DNA of 64,000 bases from Hymenobacter fodinae. GTDB taxonomy: Bacteria; Bacteroidota; Bacteroidia; Cytophagales; Hymenobacteraceae. The notes beneath the pieces are model-generated. The model worked only from the letters and a program-made list of their open reading frames with translations. It was not told where the DNA came from and did no database searches. Location: assembly GCF_004745825.1 (NCBI RefSeq), contig NZ_SRLA01000004.1, forward strand, positions 62,001 through 126,000, in the 5' to 3' direction. A program made the position numbers and the translations under genes. Each line of letters opens with the position of its first letter. Within the stretch, counting starts at the first letter, position 1. Positions 58,479 through 64,000 of the stretch are shown here, in pieces.

Positions 58479-58520
58479 TAGACTGGCTGTTGGTTGAGTA
58501 GGACAGCCAGTATCTGCTGG

Positions 58521-59408
58521 CTATCGGAATTTGGGGCTTTTTACTTTCGGAGCCAAGATATAGTTTACTGATACACCCAAAGTAGTGTACCAGTCCTTCT
58601 CGTTGCTCTTACCGCGCATCTGGCCAACTTGCTGGAACTCATCATACGTGCCTGGTACTTGGGCGGTGCCCTTCGTGATAGTGCTACCGAAGTAGAGAGC
58701 ATCTGCCGAACCAAGTTTTGAAGGATCCGTGTAGTTGCCGCTTACATCATCGAGGTAATCAGTGAATGTCTTGCGGAAACCCAGTTCGAGACCGATATCA
58801 AAGCTTCTGTTGAGCTTATACCGCGCTCCAGCACCGAAAGGAATTACGATTTGAGTTAGGCTGTACCCGCTAGCCTGCCCTTCTGTCTTTAACGGCTGAA
58901 GAGCTACATAATTGCCTGCTTCATTAAGTCCTTTAGGATTGTGGTGAATAACACCCACACCACCAAATAGGTACGGAACGAAGTCAGGGCGCTTCAAATA
59001 GTTGTTCCGATTCTCAATCAGGTCGAAGATACCAACTGCCGACAGTTCCAAGATGTCGTTGCGGAAGTTCATATTCCGGTTAAAACGAAATTTTGCATCC
59101 GAGTCGTTCTGATCAGCAGCTTTAGAGTCGTCACCAGTGATACGGCCATAGGCCAGTGCAGCGCGCACCGAAATACGGGGAGCAAAACGGCGAGTGAACG
59201 ATAGGCCTAGGTTAGGACGAGTAGCACCCGCACGGAAGCTAGGAATGCTGGGCTTCGGCGTAATGTCGCCGAAGTAGTTCATAGCGTTAAGGCTAACTCC
59301 AACGGAGTTGTACTGCTTCCGCTTACTGAATTGCTGCGCACTCGCATCCGTAGCTACCAGTGCCAAGACCAGTAACAGGGCCAAAGTGTGTGTGAAGAAT
59401 TGCTTCAT
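58521..59408 (-). CDS. porG: DUF6089 outer-membrane protein (PorG-type)
   Basis: 295 residues with a signal peptide ending DASAQ. It carries the DUF6089 hallmarks: YNSVGVSLNAMNYFGDITPKP, PDFVPYLFGGVGVIHHNPKG, ALQPLKTEGQASGYSLTQIVIPFGAG and GLELGFRKTFTDYLDDVSGNY, ending in a KDWYTTLGVSVNYIL barrel strand. PorG is required for type IX secretion, with gldB and gldD also in this window. It has a good promoter-like element upstream and is followed by a divergent paralogue 42 nt away. Confidence 0.88.
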   Translation of the reverse strand: MKQFFTHTLALLLVLALVATDASAQQFSKRKQYNSVGVSLNAMNYFGDITPKPSIPSFRAGATRPNLGLSFTRRFAPRISVRAALAYGRITGDDSKAADQNDSDAKFRFNRNMNFRNDILELSAVGIFDLIENRNNYLKRPDFVPYLFGGVGVIHHNPKGLNEAGNYVALQPLKTEGQASGYSLTQIVIPFGAGARYKLNRSFDIGLELGFRKTFTDYLDDVSGNYTDPSKLGSADALYFGSTITKGTAQVPGTYDEFQQVGQMRGKSNEKDWYTTLGVSVNYILAPKVKSPKFR

Positions 59409-59481
59409 ATTGAGCGAGAGTTAGAAATATTCTGAGGTAGCTGAAAGCAAGTTGTCAATTGGACACGGTCGCAGTCAGTGA

Positions 59482-59512
59482 CAAAAGTAGAGGTTGAAGG
59501 GAACTAAAAAAA
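59482..59512 (-). promoter_or_regulatory. candidate promoter of the PorG-type gene
   Basis: TACTTTTG on the minus strand (59482-59489) is an exact TAnnTTTG, with a T-rich -33 (TTTT at 59509-59512) and a 19-nt spacer. Leader about 70 nt. Confidence 0.5.
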
Positions 59513-59535
59513 TATTAAGATGAAAAACTATATTA

Positions 59536-60429
59536 TTAAACCGGGATACCCGCCGGATTTCGGCGGTCTAGCCCCCAATTTAGCTTACTACGTAAGGTAC
59601 TCAGGAAGTTGACATGGTTGAGCTTCACCAATCGGGCATTAAAATTCTCCCGGCGTACTGCAATCTGCACATTGGCTTCTACCGTGACGGAGCGTGAATC
59701 AAGTGAGAGCAAAAAGTTGTTGCTCCGACCTTCGATTTCGAAGGATATTACGCTACGGTCAGACACAATGAGAGGCCGGACGTTCAGATTGTGGGGGCAT
59801 ACGGGAGCAATGATAAAATTGTTCGTTTGCGGCAGCATTACCGGCCCTCCGCAACTCAAAGAATAGCCCGTTGAGCCGGTAGGTGTAGACACGATTAGTC
59901 CATCGGCCCAGTATGAATTAAGATACTCGCCGTCGATATACGTGTGCACAACGATCATGGACGAGGTGTCGCGCTTCAGGATACTGAACTCGTTGAGCCC
60001 AAAATTGATAGCACCAAAAGCTTCCGGATCAGTATCAACCCTAATGAGACTGCGATCTTCTAAGACAAAATGCCCTTTAAACAAGGAGTCAATAGCCTGT
60101 GGGATATTTTCCGGCGCAACAGTAGCCAGAAAGCCTAGCCGCCCGGTATTGATACCCAGTATGGGAATTTGGAGACTCCCGACGTAAGTAACGGTATCGA
60201 GCAGAGTGCCGTCGCCGCCAATACTTAGCACAAAGCGGACTCCGTGCAATGAGTCACCCCGACGGAAAGTGGTAATGCCCGCCGGTATTTGCACATGCTG
60301 GCTTAGGTAAGTGTAGAACGCTTCAACAATTATGACCTCCGATTGCCGCCGCACTAAGTCTTCTAACAGAGCTTGCAGAAACGGAGCCAGAGAATCATCG
60401 AACGGCTTACCAAGAATGGCTATTTTCAT
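59536..60429 (-). CDS. nadK: NAD kinase
   Basis: 297 residues, phosphorylates NAD to NADP. It has the nucleotide-binding SIGGDGTLLDTVTYV (about 69-83), LGINTGRLGFLATV, NEFSILKRDTSSMIVVHTYIDG (the NE/D substrate pair), and the diphosphate loop STPTGSTGYSLSCGGPVMLP. Normal length for Bacteroidota NadK. Encoded between the TamA-like protein and the PorG-type gene in the same direction. Confidence 0.95.
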   Translation of the reverse strand: MKIAILGKPFDDSLAPFLQALLEDLVRRQSEVIIVEAFYTYLSQHVQIPAGITTFRRGDSLHGVRFVLSIGGDGTLLDTVTYVGSLQIPILGINTGRLGFLATVAPENIPQAIDSLFKGHFVLEDRSLIRVDTDPEAFGAINFGLNEFSILKRDTSSMIVVHTYIDGEYLNSYWADGLIVSTPTGSTGYSLSCGGPVMLPQTNNFIIAPVCPHNLNVRPLIVSDRSVISFEIEGRSNNFLLSLDSRSVTVEANVQIAVRRENFNARLVKLNHVNFLSTLRSKLNWGLDRRNPAGIPV

Positions 60430-60466
60430 AACAGAAAGTTAACTCACCTACACCACGAGAGTTGAG

Positions 60467-61957
60467 TTATATCGGAAACTGGGTACGAAAGAAGAAGCCG
60501 CCTTGGCCTTGTATAGTGCGGGTGTACTCCAGCGTAAATACCCAGTCGTAATACGTGGCTACATGCACCCCTAGGCCACTAGAAGCCAGAGTACGGTTGG
60601 CTAGCCGGTTTGTGACAGAGGCTACGGACGGATTCCGGACGTACCCTACGTCAACAAAGGTATTTAAATACACCACCAACGGGATGGAATTGATTTTGGC
60701 ATTGTTGATCCCACGTAGCTTTACTCGCCCCGCATCGAACAACCGGTAGGTTACGCCCTGTTGTATTAAGCCATACTGGCGCCCCTCAATTACGTAGGCG
60801 TCATAACCACGCACTAATACTTCATACCCAAAGGCGCGGTTATCCGCGTAGGCCACTTGTCGTGCTAAGCGGGCTCTCCCCTGTACCCCTACGCTATAAT
60901 AAAATGGCCCACCAAGCGCTACGTATTTGGCGTACCGCCCCCACAGCGTAGTGATGGGTGGACTGCCGGCCGTCAAGAAACCTCGGTAGGCCACTCCCAC
61001 TTCCGCAAACTGCCCGGTCAGCGGATAGGCAAATGTGTTGCGCTGGTTGAGCGTGCTCACAAGGCTGATTTCAATGTACTGGCGCCGTGGCCCGCCTAAG
61101 TAATAGCTAGGATTTCGGTCATAGAGGGAATCTGATACCCTTTCCCGGTGGTAGGATACGTCTAGCGCGGTACGATGCTGTACGGTACGGCGCCAGCGAA
61201 TACCTGCTGTGGCATATTGGCGCTCAATTGGGAATCCATCTTCCTGCCGAAAGTTGACGAGCCGGTCGCGGAGCGTGATATAATCAAGGGCGTGGCTTTG
61301 ATAGTACGATATACCTCCTCCAACCCCAATACGTCTGCGCTTGCCATAGCCGGGAGCCTCATAAAAGAGCTCATACTTGCGGTTGAAGCCCAGCTGTATG
61401 TTAGCAAGAACCTGCTCATTCCGGCCCCGAAAGTTGCGCCGAACAATATGCACGCCGTAGTCTAACCGGCTCCACCGGTCGGAGCGGTCGAGCCAAGAGC
61501 GGAAGTTGCGGTCGGCGAGGGAAAAGATGGGTATGGGGAATGTATACCACCGCTCCTGCATGCTGAATAGCACTGTAAGCGTGCCCTCCCGGCATACGGC
61601 CTGGACCAGCACCTGATGAAAAAGCTGCAGGTTGAACAACCGACGGCGGTTAAGTTCTAGCCGGCGGGCTAGCGCAACAGTAGTGAGCGTATCGCCTTCC
61701 TGAAAATCAAGCTCAGCCCGTAATACCCGCTCCTTGGTTACAGCATTGCCAACAAACAGAATGCTGCCAATGCGCACAGTGGTATACTCTGGGCACTGTA
61801 CGCGAAGCAGGCTATCTAACGCGGTGCGACGTAATGAGTCGGGTGGTAGGCCACTACGGGCGCTAACCATGCCAACGCTTCCCAGCCAGAAAATAAGTAA
61901 GCACAACAGTCTTCTCACCCTGAAGAAGGAGTAGGCTGACGGAGGCTCTTCGGGCAT
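60467..61957 (-). CDS. BamA/TamA-family outer-membrane protein
   Basis: 496 residues with a membrane-crossing N-terminus (LLCLLIFWLGSVGMVSA), one or two POTRA-like domains (VRIGSILFVGNAVTKERVLRAELDFQEGDTLTTVALARR, about 60-100) and a beta barrel about 130-496. The loop-6 motif appears as VLVRGYDAYV. It is a Bam-superfamily member, closer in length to TamA or FhaC than to BamA; function may be assisting a subset of outer-membrane proteins. The ATG overlaps the CBS gene stop (TAATG), so they are translationally coupled. Confidence 0.87.
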   Translation of the reverse strand: MPEEPPSAYSFFRVRRLLCLLIFWLGSVGMVSARSGLPPDSLRRTALDSLLRVQCPEYTTVRIGSILFVGNAVTKERVLRAELDFQEGDTLTTVALARRLELNRRRLFNLQLFHQVLVQAVCREGTLTVLFSMQERWYTFPIPIFSLADRNFRSWLDRSDRWSRLDYGVHIVRRNFRGRNEQVLANIQLGFNRKYELFYEAPGYGKRRRIGVGGGISYYQSHALDYITLRDRLVNFRQEDGFPIERQYATAGIRWRRTVQHRTALDVSYHRERVSDSLYDRNPSYYLGGPRRQYIEISLVSTLNQRNTFAYPLTGQFAEVGVAYRGFLTAGSPPITTLWGRYAKYVALGGPFYYSVGVQGRARLARQVAYADNRAFGYEVLVRGYDAYVIEGRQYGLIQQGVTYRLFDAGRVKLRGINNAKINSIPLVVYLNTFVDVGYVRNPSVASVTNRLANRTLASSGLGVHVATYYDWVFTLEYTRTIQGQGGFFFRTQFPI

Positions 61958-62625
61958 TAGAGGCTCAGATACTTAAGCAAGGCATCGAAGCGTTCCTGCT
62001 CGTCTTCGCTAACTTCAGCAGTACCACTAAACTGAGCCGTGATGGAGTAGCCAAATCGTTCTAATGTGGCGATGATTCGGGTCAGATTAGGCGTATTGAG
62101 CTTCAGAGTCAGGCGGATCTTATATTGATCGTGCTCGTCCTGAGCGACGTGGGCGCTCATAATCTTGGCGTTGTTTTCCTCTACGTAGCGGCTGATTTGG
62201 CTGAGCGAGTAATCTCGCTCTTCCATGGCCAACACCAAGATTCCTTGCTGTCCGGTAGCCACGGGCACTTTACCAAAAGCCGCCAAGGAGTCACTTACAG
62301 TAACCACCCCTAAATACTCCTGCTGATCATCCAGCACCGGCACTAGCTGTACACGATTTTGAACGGCCACCTCTATGATGGAGTAAAAATGCTGGTCGCG
62401 CTGCACGTGCACCTCCGAGTAGCCGAAAGGCACATCAGACAGCAGCTGGTCAGGCCTGTCTTGGTCAATTAGGTCAGCTTCGGTAATAAGGCCCCGAAAC
62501 TGGCGGTTTTCCAGTACGGGCAGTTGGCTTACGTGGAATTCTTCCAACCAGCGGGCAGCCTTTTCCGTCGAGTCCGTCAGCTTGAGTGGCGGAATCATCT
62601 GGTTAAGCAAGTCTTCGGCAATCAT
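61957..62625 (-). CDS. CBS domain protein
   Basis: 222 residues from ATG 62625 (two other ATGs lie up to 13 codons upstream, less likely). Two CBS domains: about 8-60 (MIPPLKLTDSTEKAARWLEEFHVSQLPVLENRQFRGLITEADL) and about 72-128 (VQRDQHFYSIIEVAVQNRVQLVPVLDDQQEYLGVVTVSDSL), then an ACT-like C-terminal domain (GILVLAMEERDYSLSQISRYVEENNAKIMS). CBS pairs usually sense adenosyl compounds; this protein is often encoded next to nadK in Bacteroidota, suggesting a link with NAD/NADP level, which is inference. Coupled to the downstream TamA-like gene. Confidence 0.85.
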   Translation of the reverse strand: MIAEDLLNQMIPPLKLTDSTEKAARWLEEFHVSQLPVLENRQFRGLITEADLIDQDRPDQLLSDVPFGYSEVHVQRDQHFYSIIEVAVQNRVQLVPVLDDQQEYLGVVTVSDSLAAFGKVPVATGQQGILVLAMEERDYSLSQISRYVEENNAKIMSAHVAQDEHDQYKIRLTLKLNTPNLTRIIATLERFGYSITAQFSGTAEVSEDEQERFDALLKYLSL

Positions 62626-62804
62626 GGAGTGCATCGGGGCAGGCGGGAAGAGAACGGAAAACAAGAACCAAGTAGTATCTGCCTACAACGCGTTAGGAAG
62701 TTACTGAGAAGAGAAAAATAGACCAAGCCAACTAGAAGAGTAACGTAAGCGGCTGATGCGTTGCATGAGTCGCCCAAGATCTGGCACTGGCCTACCTGAC
62801 TTTC

Positions 62805-63587
62805 CTAATCAACGACTTTTACTGAGGTCTGGTTTTTAACCAAGAACTGCCGCAGCAATTGGTTGAATTCCTGGGGGCGCTCCATCATGGGTGCGTGCCC
62901 ACAATGGTCAAGAAAGCGCAGCTCAGCACTAGGCAACAGGCGGCTGAACTCATGGGCTACCACCGGCGGCGTGATGGTATCGTTTAGCCCCCACACAAGC
63001 AATGTGGGTACATGAATTTTATGCAGATCCTTGGCCAGGTTATGCCGCTGAGCTGAACGCGCAATACTGATAATACGCAAGCACTTAGCATTGGAATTCG
63101 TAACGTTAAATACCTCATCTACCAGCTCCCGGGTAGCTACGGCGGGGTCGTAGAAGGTGTAGGCCACTCGCTCCTGCACGTAGCTGTAGTTGCCTCGCTT
63201 AGGAAAAGAGCCGCCCATGCCATCTTCAAACAACCCGCTGCTTCCGGTGAGCACCAGCCGACTTACGCGGGCCTGATTGCGCAGGGCATACACCAGCGCA
63301 ATGTGGCCGCCCAGGGAGTTGCCCAGCACCGTGCAAGGTTCTGATAGGCCTATTTCAGCCAAAAAATCTTCCACAAACTGCACCAGTCCTGGTACGCCGG
63401 CTTTGGTGAGCGGCATATCATAGATGGGGAGCAGCGGAATAATTACCCGGTAATCAGAGCTAAACTCAGTTACCACGTCTTGCCAGTTGCTTAGCGCGCC
63501 AAACAGCCCATGCAGGAGCAGAAGCACTTCACCAGTGCCTTCCTCCACGTACTGAAATTCGTTCTTTTGTTTTATCTGCAATTCCAT
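62805..63587 (-). CDS. alpha/beta hydrolase
   Basis: 260 residues from ATG 63587. The oxyanion loop LLLLHGLFGALSNWQD, the nucleophile elbow VLGNSLGGHIALVYA (Ser in GNSLG), the acid in VWGLNDTITPP, and the His in LDHCGHAPMMERPQEF form a complete catalytic set. Resembles carboxylesterase- or BioH-like hydrolases; no substrate clue. An in-frame start 17 codons upstream would overlap the pabA gene and is rejected. Confidence 0.85.
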   Translation of the reverse strand: MELQIKQKNEFQYVEEGTGEVLLLLHGLFGALSNWQDVVTEFSSDYRVIIPLLPIYDMPLTKAGVPGLVQFVEDFLAEIGLSEPCTVLGNSLGGHIALVYALRNQARVSRLVLTGSSGLFEDGMGGSFPKRGNYSYVQERVAYTFYDPAVATRELVDEVFNVTNSNAKCLRIISIARSAQRHNLAKDLHKIHVPTLLVWGLNDTITPPVVAHEFSRLLPSAELRFLDHCGHAPMMERPQEFNQLLRQFLVKNQTSVKVVD

Positions 63588-63591
63588 CTGG

Positions 63592-64000
63592 TCAGGGGTG
63601 GCCGTTGGGGGGAACAGAGGCCGACCCGGTCTGTGCAATGATACAACTCTTGACCCAATTGCCGAGCAAAGCTAGGCCGTGGGGGGTGAGTAAGGCCTCG
63701 GGGTGAAACTGCACCCCGCACAAGGGTAAGTACCGATGGCGAAAAGCCATGATTTCCTCGTGTACGTCGGCGGTGCGTGCCAGGACGTCAAACGCGGCGG
63801 GCAGGTGCTGTAGTATCAGGGAGTGGTAGCGCGTTACGGGCATGCGCCGAGGTAGACCTTGCCAAAGCGCATCAGGGTGGGCCCACTCAATTTCGGACAC
63901 TTTGCCGTGCATAGGCCTAGCGCCCCGCACCAGCTCAGCCCCGAAGAACTCCCCGAGTGCCTGATGCCCCAAACACACGCCCAGCATTGGCACGCGCTGG
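63592..64000 (-). CDS. aminodeoxychorismate/anthranilate synthase component II, truncated by window edge
   Basis: About 135 residues; the 5' end lies beyond the right edge. Glutamine amidotransferase domain with the catalytic Cys in LGVCLGHQAL, and further GVQFHPEALLTPHG containing the catalytic His, followed by the Glu pair of the triad. pabA (folate) versus trpG (tryptophan) cannot be decided without neighbours. It ends 4 nt before the hydrolase start codon. Confidence 0.85.
   Translation of the reverse strand, partial: QRVPMLGVCLGHQALGEFFGAELVRGARPMHGKVSEIEWAHPDALWQGLPRRMPVTRYHSLILQHLPAAFDVLARTADVHEEIMAFRHRYLPLCGVQFHPEALLTPHGLALLGNWVKSCIIAQTGSASVPPNGHP

Noticed and set aside
1..64000. CRISPR, tRNA, rRNA, insertion sequence or prophage
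   Set aside because: I looked for regular direct repeats, cloverleaf ends, transposase or integrase proteins and found none.

Overview
The window looks like chromosomal DNA from a gliding or formerly gliding member of the Bacteroidota, most likely Hymenobacter or a close relative in the Cytophagales (inference). The evidence is gldB, gldD and PorG-type (DUF6089) genes, duplicated ExbD and TonB, a Bacteroidetes-style fused hydroxyacyl-CoA dehydrogenase/enoyl-CoA hydratase, a tiny AURKAIP1/COX24-type basic protein, start codons without obvious Shine-Dalgarno sequences, and several TAnnTTTG promoter elements. I see no rRNA, tRNA, insertion sequence, prophage, CRISPR array or defence island; this is mostly core genome.

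Layout. 1-5.2 kb: tail of an alpha/beta hydrolase, a pair of perfect DnaA boxes in a non-coding gap, an MFS transporter, two small conserved proteins, an ECF sigma factor with an overlapping putative anti-sigma gene, and endonuclease III. 5.3-10.4 kb: glycosyltransferase, gldB, an outer-membrane beta-barrel protein, RNase E/G and a 29-residue basic protein. 10.5-16.6 kb: TPR protein, HU, mutY, ssb, gldD, recG. 16.7-20.4 kb: small and large exported proteins of unknown function and glutamate dehydrogenase. 20.5-29 kb: a beta-oxidation island (acyl-CoA dehydrogenase, thiolase, fused FadB-type enzyme, MarR regulator, acyl-CoA synthetase). 29-38 kb: a degenerate ureohydrolase, a cytochrome b5-like protein, murQ, small proteins, the GTPases der and era, hemH, a PRC-barrel protein. 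38-44 kb: two coupled DUF2157-type membrane proteins, cysteine desulfurase, phosphoglucosamine mutase, mazG. 44.5-51.6 kb: exbB-exbD-exbD-tonB-tonB, a phosphate-binding-like lipoprotein and a TPR protein. 51.7-64 kb: rluD and an envelope-biogenesis run (two OmpH/Skp chaperones, bamA, uppS, two DUF6089 proteins, nadK, a second BamA/TamA-like protein, a CBS protein), then an alpha/beta hydrolase and a truncated pabA/trpG.

The strongest unexplained signal is genome-scale. The 7-mer CTAGGCC (or its complement GGCCTAG) occurs about 68 times by eye, against roughly 8 expected in random sequence of this length. About a third of the sites fall in the small non-coding fraction, often at gene 3' ends and inside terminator hairpins. 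Other candidates are a shared promoter box in front of two fad transcription units, a strong intrinsic terminator embedded in the signal-peptide codons of the second DUF6089 gene, mutually exclusive hairpins in the RNase E/G leader, a terminator-like structure in the HU leader, and an arginase-fold protein lacking two metal ligands.
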